This document shows, piece after piece, positions 1-11,272 of a stretch of DNA of 64,000 nt (position 1 is its first letter; the number at the start of each line of letters is the position of its first letter). This stretch comes from Rhodococcus opacus (GTDB lineage: Bacteria; Actinomycetota; Actinomycetes; Mycobacteriales; Mycobacteriaceae). A model generated the notes under the pieces. That model searched no databases, had not been told where the DNA came from, and saw only the letters and a list, made by a program, of their open reading frames with translations. Where the stretch lies: NCBI RefSeq assembly GCF_012396235.1, contig NZ_JAAXPA010000030.1, positions 1 through 64,000 on the forward strand, written 5' to 3'. The position numbers were made by a program, and so were the translations under genes.

Positions 1-116
1 TCGCAATGCCCTGTCCGCCGCCCACTGCCGCCTGGCACCCACCGGCGCCTGAGACATCTGCTTGTTGCTGTATCCCATTGCACACCTCCGTGATCGAGGT
101 GTTGCATCGACCGGTT

Positions 117-158
117 GAGCCCGCCCAGTTCACGAACCGGCGGTTCAGTGGTTCGGGC

Positions 159-160
<2 letters not shown>
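117..160 (-). terminator. Hairpin at the isocitrate dehydrogenase stop codon
   Basis: An outer inverted repeat GAGCCCG (117-123) / CGGGCTC (154-160) encloses an inner palindrome GAACCG-g-CGGTTC (134-146). The outer arm overlaps the stop codon of the minus-strand gene that ends at 159. There is no obvious U-tract, which is common for actinobacterial terminators, so the terminator role is inferred from position and pairing. Confidence 0.5.
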
Positions 161-2399
<2,239 letters not shown>

Positions 2400-2724
2400 G
2401 GTTGTTCTCCCGCGTCAGTTCGTTCCGAGGTCGATAGGCTCCTCGTGAGGCTATCGGTCTCGCGTCGAGTCCAGGTTAGGTGCGACATCATCAGAGCATA
2501 TTCAAGCGCCCGATTTTGATTCACTTCGACCACTTTGGTTCACCATGCGAACACTCCGCGGTTCACGTGCGCATCGGTCGCGTTCGCCGGGACCAGGCTG
2601 CGCGCCTCGACGTCCGGTTTCCGTCCACCATCGGCCTCGCCGAAGCTTCGCCACCATGCACTCCGCCGAGGCCTGGCGGCGCTACCGCGGACGACCGGAT
2701 CAGGCGATCCGTGCGTCGGAGGGG
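2400..2724. other. Gene-free stretch between icd and the LLM oxidoreductase gene
   Basis: Both flanking genes are on the minus strand, so the part next to 2400 should hold the icd promoter. The short open frames here have skewed composition and match no family I recognise. No convincing promoter, hairpin or RNA gene is visible. Confidence 0.4.
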
Positions 2725-3597
2725 TCACCAGTTCGCGATCACCGGAACCACGCGCTCGCCCAAGATCTCGAGGGGCGTGATCGACGCGACGTCCGGCACC
2801 CATCCGTGAACGTGGGTGACTCCCAGCTTCGACAAGTCCTCGAGCTGACCCAACAGTGTGTCCACGTTCTGTCCGCCCGCACCCGGGTCGAGTGGGAACA
2901 TCACGGTCTTCTCGATGGCGTCATAGTCGGTTCCGAGAGCGTCGCAGTGGCTCTTCAACACCTCCAGCTTATGCGCGACCTCGGGTCCGCCGAACAGGTT
3001 GCAGGCCTGTGCGTACTGTGCGACCAGCCGAAGCGTCTTCTTCTCACCCCCGCCGCCGATCAAAATCGGCGGGTGTGGGCGCCGCAGCGGCTGCGGCACA
3101 TTCAGCGTGCGGCCGAGCTGGTAGTGCGCCCCCTCGAACGGTCCGTCGTTCTCGCTCCACATCTGCAGGCAGATCTGCAGTGTTTCCTCCAACCGTTCGA
3201 AGCGTTCGGCCGTGGGCGGGAAGCGGAGCCCGAGTCCCACACTCTCGTCCTCGTTCCAGGCGGCGCCGATTCCCAGGTATGCCCGACCCTTGGACAGGAC
3301 GTCGAGCGTGGTCACGGCCTTGGCGAGAAGGCCTGGCTCGCGGTAGACAGTCGCGGTGACCCAGGCCAGCAAGTCCACCTTCTTCGTGACGGCAGCGAGG
3401 TAGCCGAGAGTGGTGTAGGCCTCGAGCATCTCGGTGTCGATCGGTCCCACCGGTTCGATCTGCCAGAGATGATCCATGACGCTGATCTTGGCGAAACCCA
3501 CGTCCTCGGCGGTGACGGCAATGCGAGACAAGTCGTGCGCGAGGGTCGACGGTCCGTCCGGAAAGGTGAAGTCGGCGATGTGCAGTCCAAGTTCCAT
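2725..3597 (-). CDS. LLM-class flavin/F420-dependent oxidoreductase
   Basis: A 290-residue luciferase-like monooxygenase-family TIM-barrel protein. The N-terminus MELGLHIADFTFPDG, the segment ISVMDHLWQI near residue 40, and the GIGAAWNEDE and PPILIGGGGEKKTLRL blocks are typical of the actinobacterial F420-dependent subgroup. Such enzymes move hydride between reduced F420 or FMN and small organic substrates; the substrate cannot be read from sequence. The ribosome-binding site is only a weak purine run. The gene stands alone, upstream of a decayed prpD fragment on the same strand. Confidence 0.85.
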   Translation of the reverse strand: MELGLHIADFTFPDGPSTLAHDLSRIAVTAEDVGFAKISVMDHLWQIEPVGPIDTEMLEAYTTLGYLAAVTKKVDLLAWVTATVYREPGLLAKAVTTLDVLSKGRAYLGIGAAWNEDESVGLGLRFPPTAERFERLEETLQICLQMWSENDGPFEGAHYQLGRTLNVPQPLRRPHPPILIGGGGEKKTLRLVAQYAQACNLFGGPEVAHKLEVLKSHCDALGTDYDAIEKTVMFPLDPGAGGQNVDTLLGQLEDLSKLGVTHVHGWVPDVASITPLEILGERVVPVIANW

Positions 3598-3649
3598 AGC
3601 CCCACGTTAGGCTTGTTGCCTACGACTACCCAGGGATCGTCGGTACCAC

Positions 3650-3866
3650 CTTGGCCTCGCGACAGCCTGATCGATGGTCTCGGTGTCGAGTCCGAGTAGG
3701 GTTGCGATTCCAGTGGCTGCGGACGGTCCGAGGTGTGCGACGTGGTCGATCCTGTACTCGCGCAGCCAGTTGCACGAATGAGGGCGATCTGGATCTCCCA
3801 TCCAGTGGCCGGCCCGTGAATCAGATCCCGGCCGACGCGTCCTGGGTGCCGCGCGACAGCGAGGAA
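3650..3866 (-). pseudogene. Decayed fragment of prpD (2-methylcitrate dehydratase)
   Basis: Two minus-strand reading frames together give about 70 residues of the MmgE/PrpD family. One frame (about 3866-3777) reads [18 protein letters not shown]. The next (about 3775-3660) reads [20 protein letters not shown] followed by [14 protein letters not shown], the conserved PrpD core. A frameshift near 3771-3777 separates them, and similarity stops abruptly on both sides. A complete PrpD is about 500 residues, so most of the gene is gone. No other methylcitrate-cycle gene is nearby. The conserved core makes the family assignment good; the exact boundaries are approximate. Confidence 0.75.
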
Positions 3867-4334
3867 AGTCGAGGTCGAGGATCTCCTGCTCGGTAGCATC
3901 CCCCGAATGGCGCTCACCTGCAGGCGAATTCGATGAGCGTCCCGCCGAGAGTTCAGCATGTTTGCGCTTGCGGTCGACTTCGATCCGGACGACGACGTCC
4001 GAGAACGTGCCCGCATCGGGTGCTCGCGGACAAGGGAGACCAGTCGAGAGGAACCGGATGTGGCCGCGACGCTCCCCGAGCGTGACGACCAGATCGCTCA
4101 CCCCCGCAGGAATCCACAGCCGGCCTATCGAGTTCGGCCACGAGCAAAGGAGCGCTACACGGCTCACGGCGAGTGATGGACCTGGCCCCGGAAGTCGACG
4201 TGAACGGATTGAACGCCCCGAGCGAGCCGGTCGCGGTGCACGTGGCGGCGGTGCGGGTCTTGCCCCGGTGGATGGTGGGGCGGGAAGGGGATCTGGCCGA
4301 AGCCGAATGCGATTGCCTGGGAGGTCGAACCCCG
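3867..4334. other. Stretch with no recognisable gene
   Basis: It lies between the prpD remnant and the YCII gene. Several overlapping open frames occur on both strands but none has a ribosome-binding site or family motif. It may hold further decayed sequence from the prpD event, but nothing can be assigned. Confidence 0.4.
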
Positions 4335-4676
4335 TCAGCTGGCGGGATCGTAATGGAACGCGCGCACCTCCTGCGCACACCGGCAGGCAACCGCGATCTT
4401 CGCAGCCCATTCCAGTGCCGACTCGCGGGAGGGTAACTCCAATATCGTGTAGCCGCCTTCGAGCTGCTTCGTCTGCGGGTACGTGCCCTCCGTCACCGTG
4501 CCATCCCCATCGACCAGGACAGGCGGAACGCTCTCGTCGATTCCACCGCCGAACACCCAGACGCCGGCGTCCTTCGCCTCCTCCACCACCGCATGCGACG
4601 CATCCGACGCTGCCTGCAGATCCTCGTCGGGAAAGTTCATGGCACCGCTCGGGAACGAGATCAGGTACTTCGTCAT
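4335..4676 (-). CDS. YCII/DGPF-related small protein
   Basis: A 113-residue protein beginning [16 protein letters not shown]. It has the YCII-fold pattern: an N-terminal beta strand, a middle loop with [17 protein letters not shown], and a C-terminal helix rich in Ala and Glu. Proteins of this family often sit beside ECF sigma factors in actinobacteria, but their activity is unclear. The start is fixed by AAGGAG seven bases upstream; a longer frame to 4742 lacks such a site. No sigma gene is adjacent here. Confidence 0.8.
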   Translation of the reverse strand: MTKYLISFPSGAMNFPDEDLQAASDASHAVVEEAKDAGVWVFGGGIDESVPPVLVDGDGTVTEGTYPQTKQLEGGYTILELPSRESALEWAAKIAVACRCAQEVRAFHYDPAS

Positions 4677-4916
4677 CGCGCCGACTCCTTCTTCGCACGT
4701 CAGGGATCGGACCCATCCTCGCCGACACGGGCCGGCGCGCACAAGACTCGCCCGCCCACCCCAACGGGCGGAACAGGGCCGTCTCCACGACCGCGCTCAC
4801 CGCGCCCGAGCGCCGGTTGCTTTCTGCGTGTCCAGGGTGTCAGCGTGTCAGCAGTCGTTCGCGTCGGCCGGCCCATACACCCCGTACACCGCCGAAGCCT
4901 GTGATTCAATCTCGTC

Positions 4917-5441
4917 ATGCGCAAGTCATTGCTGCTAGTCGCGTTGATCGCGTCCGGGACAGTTGTCGGGGCCATGCCCGCGGGGGCGGCACCCACGCAG
5001 CCGTCCTGGTCGGGCGAGTACTCGGTGAAGCGTTTCGCCGCGACGAAGGACGGTACGAGTTTGGCCGCGCGGCAGTGGGAGCCCGACTTCGCCGATACGT
5101 ACAGATTCGAGACGAGTTGCACGGACGACGCCTGCGTAGCGACCGTGATCGATGGGCCAACGCCAGCCAACCCGACACTGCCGCAACCGCCGCAGTACAC
5201 CTGGGACGGGACCAGCTGGGTCCATACCTACGACTGGGAGTGGGACTGCTACCAAGGCGAGGGTGTGCCGAAGGTGTGGGCACCGGCGCACTCGGTTGCG
5301 TACTACACACCGCAATCCGACGGGACGCTGACCGGTTCCTGGCGTACCGATATCGACAGCGGCCCGTGCGAGGGCTCGGTGAGCATGGAGGTCGCGGCCT
5401 ACCCCGTCGAGCCGCCTCCCGGACCATTCGGCAGCAGTTGA
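4917..5441 (+). CDS. Secreted protein of unknown function
   Basis: A 174-residue protein with a clear Sec signal peptide: MRKSL, a hydrophobic core, and a likely cleavage site after MPAGA near residue 24. The mature part is rich in Trp and Tyr and has four cysteines (in CTDDAC, DCYQ and PCEG), which suggests two disulfides outside the cytoplasm. It resembles the small secreted proteins of unknown role common in Rhodococcus and Mycobacterium. No ribosome-binding site is obvious, so translation could be leaderless. It is monocistronic as far as can be seen. Confidence 0.75.
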   Translation: MRKSLLLVALIASGTVVGAMPAGAAPTQPSWSGEYSVKRFAATKDGTSLAARQWEPDFADTYRFETSCTDDACVATVIDGPTPANPTLPQPPQYTWDGTSWVHTYDWEWDCYQGEGVPKVWAPAHSVAYYTPQSDGTLTGSWRTDIDSGPCEGSVSMEVAAYPVEPPPGPFGSS

Positions 5442-5795
5442 CAGGCGCAATGTCCTCCGTGACGATCGCGCCGCCTATCTCACCCTTTCAGGTCGAACCA
5501 TGTGGTCGGCCTGCAGCGGCGTCAGGAGCCGTTGATCACCAAGTCCAGAAGCCAGACCAGCCACGGTATGCCACCCTCAATTGGCAACTCCCACGACGCC
5601 CCCGGCGTTGTACCCGCTCCGCGCCGTGCTCGTCGCGCAGCCGCACGCCACCCCCACCCTCGACCTCGATATGCAGGCGCTAGGAAATCGGATTTCGCGC
5701 GCACCCTCGGTGCACTCACGCTCATGCAACTACGGAGCGCAGACTGATCAGGAATCGAGAAGCGCCTACCCAAGGGCCGCATTAACGTCACTGGC
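5442..5795. other. Gene-free stretch
   Basis: Short open frames in this gap lack start signals and family motifs. I see no repeat or hairpin of note. It should contain the promoter of the VOC gene that starts at 5796. Confidence 0.4.
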
Positions 5796-6395
5796 ATGAA
5801 CATCGAATCCCTCACCCTCGAAACCCCCGACCCCACCACGGTGAAAGCCTTCCACGCCGCACTCGGCATAGATGAACGCATCAGTGCCCGCGACACGGAC
5901 GCACCGACCACCGGCTTCCGCGGTTACACCCTCTCGCTCGTCGTGTCCCAGCCGAACATCGTCGACGCCTACGTCGGGGCTGCCCTCGAAAATGGCGGCA
6001 CCACAATCAAACCGGTCAAGAAGAGCTTGTGGGGGTACGGCGGTGTCGTGCAGGGCCCCGACGGAGCGCTCTGGAAAGTCGCGACTTCGTCGAAGAAGAA
6101 CACCGGGCCGGCCACACGGCACATCGAGGACCTCGTCCTGTTGCTCGGCGTCGAAGACGTGAAGGTCAGCAAGCAGTTCTACCTCGACCACGGGCTGGAA
6201 GTGACACGAAGCTTCGGTCGCAAATACGTCGAGTTCGCCACCGGCCCGAACGTCAAGCTCGCGCTCTACGGGCGCCGTGCCCTCGCGAAGGACGCCGGCG
6301 TCTCCCCCGACGGCACGGGCGCCCACCGGATCGTCATCAGCGGCGACGCCGAACCCTTCACCGACCCCGACGGCTTCACATGGCAGACAGTGTGA
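5796..6395 (+). CDS. VOC-superfamily (glyoxalase-like) protein
   Basis: A 199-residue protein with two vicinal-oxygen-chelate repeats. The N-terminal half begins NIESLTLETPDPTTVKAFH and holds GYGGVVQGPDGALWKVA. The C-terminal half begins near residue 109 (RHIEDLVLLLGVEDVKVSKQ) and ends DPDGFTWQTV. VOC proteins include glyoxalases, dioxygenases and drug-binding resistance proteins, so the function here stays open. The end at TWQTV right after the last VOC strand suggests the frame is complete. Confidence 0.85.
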   Translation: MNIESLTLETPDPTTVKAFHAALGIDERISARDTDAPTTGFRGYTLSLVVSQPNIVDAYVGAALENGGTTIKPVKKSLWGYGGVVQGPDGALWKVATSSKKNTGPATRHIEDLVLLLGVEDVKVSKQFYLDHGLEVTRSFGRKYVEFATGPNVKLALYGRRALAKDAGVSPDGTGAHRIVISGDAEPFTDPDGFTWQTV

Positions 6396-6883
6396 TCGGG
6401 GACCCCTCACCGCCACCGCGGCAGGGTATCGACACCGACCACCCCACTCATCCAGTTGGGCCACCACGGGAAGAACATATGTGATGTGGCTCACATCGCT
6501 GCGACGCGACCGGCTGGCAGATCTACCATTTCCTCGCGCCAGTACACACCCAGTACCGGTCGCCGATGCAATCCCCAACGCCCGGGAAGACATTGGCCAG
6601 GCACACCACCCAGGCACACCGGCGTGGATCCAATCGTCCGATGGAGAGCGCGGCGACGCCCTGTTGCACGTCCCGGCGAGGCCCGGCCGGAGCGGAGAAC
6701 ACTCCGACCGGGCCGCTTCGGCTCACCGGGCGCTTCGCCGCACTACCGGACGATCTCAGGACGCGTATGTCAGGGCAGCCGAGAGGTTTCAGATTCCCGT
6801 GCGACGCGAGGCTCGGGCTCGATGTCGACAGCTCAGCCGCAGCAGCGAACCAGAAATCGCGCGGTCCCGGGTCCGCGCCGCCC
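6396..6883. other. Gene-free stretch
   Basis: Open frames on both strands here are Arg/Pro/Ser-rich and lack start signals, typical of non-coding high-GC DNA. No RNA gene, repeat or terminator was recognised. The VOC gene (plus) and the small membrane-protein gene (minus) converge on this interval. Confidence 0.4.
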
Positions 6884-7162
6884 TCACCCGATACAGACCA
6901 GGACGCCCACGACCACTACTGCGACAAGCGAGGCGCCGCCGCAGATCAGCCACGCCCGCGTTGCGAGCTGCCGCCACTGATCGCACCGACCCGCCACTTC
7001 CGCGACCGCGACCGATCGCCCCAGGTCCGTTTCGAGCGCCTGCGACTCCGAGAGGCGGCGGGCCTTCGCATCCGCCCGTACCGCCACGCCGAACGAGACG
7101 GGGACCACCAGCACCGCAATCACGAGTAGGCCAACCATCGCACCCATACCCGTCCCAAGCAT
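6884..7162 (-). CDS. Small two-helix membrane protein
   Basis: A 92-residue protein beginning MLGTGMGAMVGLLVIAVLVV. A hydrophobic helix spans about residues 8-30, a charged segment with DAKARRLSESQ follows, and a second hydrophobic helix spans about 68-90. The start at 7162 is chosen because AAGGA lies seven bases upstream; an earlier ATG at 7177 lacks a site. No family is recognised. It is followed upstream on the same strand by a second small membrane protein (7320-7460), so the two may be co-transcribed. Confidence 0.6.
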   Translation of the reverse strand: MLGTGMGAMVGLLVIAVLVVPVSFGVAVRADAKARRLSESQALETDLGRSVAVAEVAGRCDQWRQLATRAWLICGGASLVAVVVVGVLVCIG

Positions 7163-7319
7163 TCCAGTTCCTTCCACACCACACGACGCCCGTCACAGGT
7201 GCCGTTCACCGATCACCCGAACCCACGGGCTCACCCCCCGTCAGCTATATCGCCGAACTGCCACCTGGTGTTGCACTCCGAATGACCGACACCAGCGAAC
7301 GACCACAAGCCACGCGCGC

Positions 7320-7460
7320 CTACACACCCGGTACGGGGAAGTTCCACATCGCCAGGACAATTACGCCCATGACCAGTCCGGCGCACGCAATGGTGCCAAC
7401 GACACTGACACGCAACGCATCCAGTAGATCGGACCCCAGTTTCTTGCTGATCCGTGCCAT
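7320..7460 (-). CDS. 46-residue single-helix membrane peptide
   Basis: A short frame on the minus strand that starts ATG at 7460 and ends TAG at 7320. It begins MARISKKLGSDLLDALR and continues into a hydrophobic helix (VVGTIACAGLVMGVIVLAMW), ending NFPVPGV. A GAAGGAAG ribosome-binding site lies about six bases upstream. The positively charged N-terminus before the helix predicts an N-in orientation. Its function is unknown. The good start signal and clean amphipathic/hydrophobic layout support a real gene. Confidence 0.55.
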   Translation of the reverse strand: MARISKKLGSDLLDALRVSVVGTIACAGLVMGVIVLAMWNFPVPGV

Positions 7461-7747
7461 TACACTCTTCCTTCACGTGCCGAGATTCTGGCCGCCGGGT
7501 CGATGACGGTGCACCACATACACTCGTCCGACTTCGACACCTACACAACGGCCGAATCACCTACACCCATACCCGCTTTTGGGTCCCAGACAGGGGTATT
7601 GACCACACCTCATTCCCGACCACCACGCTTCGCGAGAAATTATGTGGTGTTCTTCATCACACCCGGGCGGGGATCTACTCGGCCGATGGTCGTCATCGAC
7701 AATGGCCTGCAAGTAGCTCGTTTCCGCAGAACAGCTCCGAGCGACAT

Positions 7748-7776
7748 CCGAACATGCTGTGGGAAAGCATGTTCGG
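7748..7776. repeat. Perfect 11-bp inverted repeat with 7-base loop
   Basis: CCGAACATGCT (7748-7758) and AGCATGTTCGG (7766-7776) are exact reverse complements separated by GTGGGAA. It could form a stable hairpin or be a dyad binding site. It is followed 15 bases later by a second inverted repeat. Confidence 0.7.
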
Positions 7777-7791
7777 CGGTTCATTACGTAG

Positions 7792-7817
7792 AATTCTCGC
7801 CTGATCAATCGAGAATT
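7792..7817. repeat. Perfect 8-bp inverted repeat with 10-base spacer
   Basis: AATTCTCG (7792-7799) and CGAGAATT (7810-7817) are exact reverse complements flanking CCTGATCAAT. The arms are AT-rich for this genome, more like a protein-binding dyad than a terminator. Confidence 0.6.
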
Positions 7818-8324
7818 ATCGGCCGATACCGCAGACTCATGCCAATCGGAACTCGGCAGCGCCAACTAATTCACACATGCGCCGTGGACGACCCCGAAAC
7901 TACACCTACTGGTCGGTAATGATGAGGTGAAGAAATTTGCACAATGGCGTGGATCACACTCTCTGGACTTCCATGCCCCGGCTCACGAAGATCACTAATG
8001 CGCCGCTCGTTACTACGCGCGGTTTGTCCGTGTAGCGCCCCTGCCAGCTGACACCGATCGCTGGCGGGGGCTGCGCTTGGCTGCGCCACAAGATATCCGG
8101 CGTCGCCTCGCTCCCCGACTCCACCATTGCCGGCGCGATTCCTGGCCTACTTTCCCAGCTACCGAACGAGTCACCCTCGCCCGCAATCGCGTCCTGCTCA
8201 CCCCTGCCCGGATACCGCCGTGCCTCGCGCCCAACACTCCCGTCCACGTTTGCCCGGTACACCGCCGGGGGATGCTCCGGGGAAGGACGACCCCGTCGTC
8301 GAATCACGCGAGAGAGGCAGTCCG

Positions 8325-9272
8325 ATGAACACTGTCACGACCGGCATCGTTGCAGGTGCCGCAGGCACCACGATCCTCGACGCCGTCACATACCTGGACA
8401 TGGCGATCCGAGGCCGCCCCGCAAGCACCGTTCCGGAGAAGACGGTCGAGTCCGTTGCGACCGCTCTGGGCGTCGCGATACCGGGACGCGGTGACGTGCT
8501 CGCGGCCCGGCGGTCGGCGTTCGGGGCGCTCGGCGGGATCGCCGTCGGCACCGGACTCGGCGTGGCCGCCGCCCTCGTCCGCCGGGCCGGCGCCCGCCTG
8601 ACCCCGGCTGCCGGAACGATCGGGATCGGTCTCGCCGCGATGGCAGCCACCGACATCCCGATCGCCATGCGCGGCATCAGCGACCCGCGACAGTGGACCG
8701 CTCAGGACTGGCTCAGCGACCTCGTGCCGCATCTCGTCTACGGCGCCACCGTCACCACAGTCCTGCGGCAACAGGACGAGGCGACGGGGAACCGCAGGGA
8801 GCCGGGGGCGGAACGGTCGAGCACTGTCCGGTCGGCCGTGATCGGCGTGGCCGGCGGTCTCCGCAGTTCCACCGGCATCGCGGCGGCACTGCTTTCGGGT
8901 GCCCCCGGCTCGGCACACTGGTCCCGCCTCGTCGGTGCGACGGCGCTCGTCGGCGGCGAACTGGTCGCCGACAAGAACCCGAACGTACCGTCGCGCCTCT
9001 CCCAGCCCGCGCTCACCGGACGACTCATCGCAGGCGGAGGAGGCGCCGCGGCGCTGGCCCGCCGCGACCGTGCCGACACGGCGTCGGCCCTGATCATCGG
9101 AACCGTCGGCGCCCTCGCCGGCTCCTACGGCGGCGCGTGGTGGCGGCAGTGGGCCGGCCGGCGGATGCCGGACTGGCAGGCCGCGCTTGCGGAGGATGCC
9201 GTGGCGCTCACGATGGCGGCGGCCGCACTCCGACGGCCCGCGCGGTCCTCGTCGGTGAGCGCGTCGAGTTGA
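8325..9272 (+). CDS. Multi-pass membrane protein with DUF4126-like C-terminal half
   Basis: A 315-residue Gly/Ala-rich membrane protein. The N-terminal part (MNTVTTGIVAGAAGTTILDA, then LAAMAATDIPIAMRGISDP near residue 110) resembles small integral membrane proteins of unknown function. The C-terminal half from about residue 180 (GVAGGLRSSTGIAAALLSG, then GGELVADKNPNVPSR) has the GLRS...ADK pattern of DUF4126 proteins. The start is at 8325, preceded by GAGAGGCAG; a longer upstream frame has no membrane character or start signal. Function unknown. Confidence 0.75.
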   Translation: MNTVTTGIVAGAAGTTILDAVTYLDMAIRGRPASTVPEKTVESVATALGVAIPGRGDVLAARRSAFGALGGIAVGTGLGVAAALVRRAGARLTPAAGTIGIGLAAMAATDIPIAMRGISDPRQWTAQDWLSDLVPHLVYGATVTTVLRQQDEATGNRREPGAERSSTVRSAVIGVAGGLRSSTGIAAALLSGAPGSAHWSRLVGATALVGGELVADKNPNVPSRLSQPALTGRLIAGGGGAAALARRDRADTASALIIGTVGALAGSYGGAWWRQWAGRRMPDWQAALAEDAVALTMAAAALRRPARSSSVSASS

Positions 9273-9729
9273 CGCTGCGCCATCCGCCGCACAGGGCTCG
9301 CTTCACGGTCGATCGTCGATATCCCACATCGTGACGTTGGCCCCAGACGATCATTCGTGCGAACGGAACTGACCGGCATTCGGCGCTGGAACCAACAGCT
9401 CGACACCGTAATTCCGTTCTCGGGAAACATCGTTCGCCGATCAGCGGGGCTGGATCGACCGCCTCGCATTCCTGACGCTCGACCCCGACATCGCGGTTGT
9501 CCTCCGATTGGGGGACACGTATTCATCCCCCAGCGGGGCCCGGTTGGCGGACAGACGGCAGAGCTGCGGCGGGTCATTGTTATTCAGACGCCGGAAACAC
9601 TCCGACGCAAACCCCGGGAGGACAGGACTCCACAACACGGGACGCCATCGCGGCTCACCCGCACGGTCACCAATGCGCTACCCACCCCACCCCTTCTCAC
9701 CTTCTGCAGAAACCGACCAAAGGACCACC
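9273..9729. other. Gene-free stretch upstream of the aldehyde dehydrogenase
   Basis: No supportable gene on either strand. It contains a perfect inverted repeat at 9509-9532 (listed separately) about 200 bases before the aldehyde dehydrogenase start and should carry that gene's promoter. Confidence 0.4.
9509..9532. repeat. Inverted repeat TGGGGGA-N10-TCCCCCA
   Basis: Arms at 9509-9515 and 9526-9532 are perfect reverse complements around CACGTATTCA. The site lies in the presumed promoter region of the aldehyde dehydrogenase gene and could be an operator; no regulator gene is adjacent. Confidence 0.45.
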
Positions 9730-11202
9730 ATGGAGAACACCCAGAAGCTTTACATCGACGGCGAGTGGATCGACCCGATCGGGACCGACACGCTCGACGT
9801 CGTCAACCCTGCGACAGAAGAGATCGTCGCCACCATCGCGCTGGGCGACGAAAAGGACGTCGACTGCGCCGTCACGGCCGCCCGCAGAGCGTTCGACGGT
9901 TACGGGTCGACGACACGCGCCGACCGGATTGCGTTACTGGATCGGATAATCGAGGTCTACGGGCGACGGATGGCCGAGCTGGCATCGACGATCACCCAGG
10001 AGATGGGAGCACCTACTTCACTGGCCACGACCGCTCAGGCACCGTCCGGCCTGGTGCATCTCACCGCAGCCGTCGATGCGCTCCGTGAGTTCGAATTCGA
10101 GGAGAAGATCGGCACGACGACGGTGGTGTACGAGCCGGTCGGCGTGTGTGCGTTCATCACACCCTGGAACTGGCCCGTCAACCAGATCGCCGCGAAGGTT
10201 GCGCCGGCGTTGGCCGCAGGCTGCACGATGGTGTTGAAGCCGTCCGAGATCGCGCCACTCAATGCGATCATCTTCGCGGAGATACTTCACGAAGCAGGAG
10301 TCCCTGCGGGAGTTTTCAACCTCGTTCAGGGTGACGGACCTACCGTCGGAGCCGCACTGTCGAGGCACCCCGACATCGACATGGTCTCGTTCACCGGATC
10401 GACGCGTGCCGGCGTCGAGGTCGCTCGGAACGCTGCGACAACGGTCAAACGTGTCACACAGGAGCTCGGTGGCAAGTCGGCGAACATTGTGCTGGACGAC
10501 GCGGACTTCGAAGAGGTCATCACCAGAGACGTTGTAGGCGTGGTGGTCAATTCGGGCCAATCCTGCAATGCCGCCTCGCGCATTCTGGTTCCGTGGGACC
10601 GTATGGACGAAGCGATCGCGATCGCGAAGACCGCCGCCGCGTCGATCGTCGTCGGACAACCCGAGTCCGAGAGAACGACCGTGGGTCCGCTGGTGTCACA
10701 GGCACAGTTCGACAAGGTGCAGCGCCTGATCCAGATCGGCATCGATGAGGGCGGCACGCTCGTCGCCGGTGGAGTCGGTCGCCCGGCGGGACTGTCCACC
10801 GGCTACTTCGTCCGGCCCACCGTCTTCGCGGACGTGACGAACGATATGACCATCGCGCGCGAAGAGATCTTCGGCCCGGTCATGGTGCTGATCGGCTACG
10901 AGGACGAGGCCGCCGCAATCCGCATCGCGAACGACACCGCGTATGGGCTGTCCGGGATGGCCTCGTCGAGCGATCCGGAGCGCGCGCGGAATGTCGCGCG
11001 GAAGTTGAGGACGAGAATGGTTCATCTCAATGGGGCTCCGCTGGCCTTCGATGCTCCGTTCGGAGGCAACAAGCAGTCAGGCAACGGCCGGGAGTTCGGC
11101 AAATTCGGCCTGGTGGAGTACCTCGAGGCCAAGGCGATCTTCGGCGACAACGTCGAACCAGATCCGGCCGTGAACAGCACCCGCCAGAGTGCCCGGGAAT
11201 GA
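9730..11202 (+). CDS. NAD(P)-dependent aldehyde dehydrogenase
   Basis: A 490-residue cytosolic ALDH-superfamily enzyme oxidising an aldehyde to the acid. The full set of catalytic features is visible: PWNWP with Asn147, the general base in VTQELGGK (Glu245), the cofactor loop FTGSTRAG near 221, and the nucleophile in NSGQSCN (Cys279). The start at 9730 gives the standard length and a family-typical beginning (LYIDGEWIDP); the longer upstream frame does not align to ALDHs. The motif FGGNKQSGNGREFG near residue 445 matches the group often annotated as 'aldehyde dehydrogenase family, DUF1487-like neighbours' or betaine-aldehyde type. The substrate cannot be decided. Confidence 0.92.
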   Translation: MENTQKLYIDGEWIDPIGTDTLDVVNPATEEIVATIALGDEKDVDCAVTAARRAFDGYGSTTRADRIALLDRIIEVYGRRMAELASTITQEMGAPTSLATTAQAPSGLVHLTAAVDALREFEFEEKIGTTTVVYEPVGVCAFITPWNWPVNQIAAKVAPALAAGCTMVLKPSEIAPLNAIIFAEILHEAGVPAGVFNLVQGDGPTVGAALSRHPDIDMVSFTGSTRAGVEVARNAATTVKRVTQELGGKSANIVLDDADFEEVITRDVVGVVVNSGQSCNAASRILVPWDRMDEAIAIAKTAAASIVVGQPESERTTVGPLVSQAQFDKVQRLIQIGIDEGGTLVAGGVGRPAGLSTGYFVRPTVFADVTNDMTIAREEIFGPVMVLIGYEDEAAAIRIANDTAYGLSGMASSSDPERARNVARKLRTRMVHLNGAPLAFDAPFGGNKQSGNGREFGKFGLVEYLEAKAIFGDNVEPDPAVNSTRQSARE

Positions 11203-11272
11203 GTAACGCGGAGGCGGCGGGATGTGAACGCGGGTCTTCGGCCCGAAAGCAGGAAGAGACGGGAGACTGATC

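Larger units (their letters stand above)
7461..8324. other. Long gene-free, lower-GC stretch with two inverted repeats
   Basis: About 860 bases without a supportable gene. The part around 7500-7950 is visibly richer in A and T than its surroundings and contains two strong inverted repeats (listed separately). The plus-strand frame 7503-7919 has no start signal or family resemblance. The promoter of the membrane-protein gene at 8325 should lie at the right end. Confidence 0.45.

Noticed and set aside
3607-4800. A 397-codon minus-strand frame covering the prpD remnant and the YCII gene
   Set aside because: Only a short part matches PrpD; the rest is antisense or out of frame with the real YCII gene and has no start signal.
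7503-7919. A 138-codon frame in the lower-GC gap
   Set aside because: No start signal or family likeness, and it runs through both inverted repeats.
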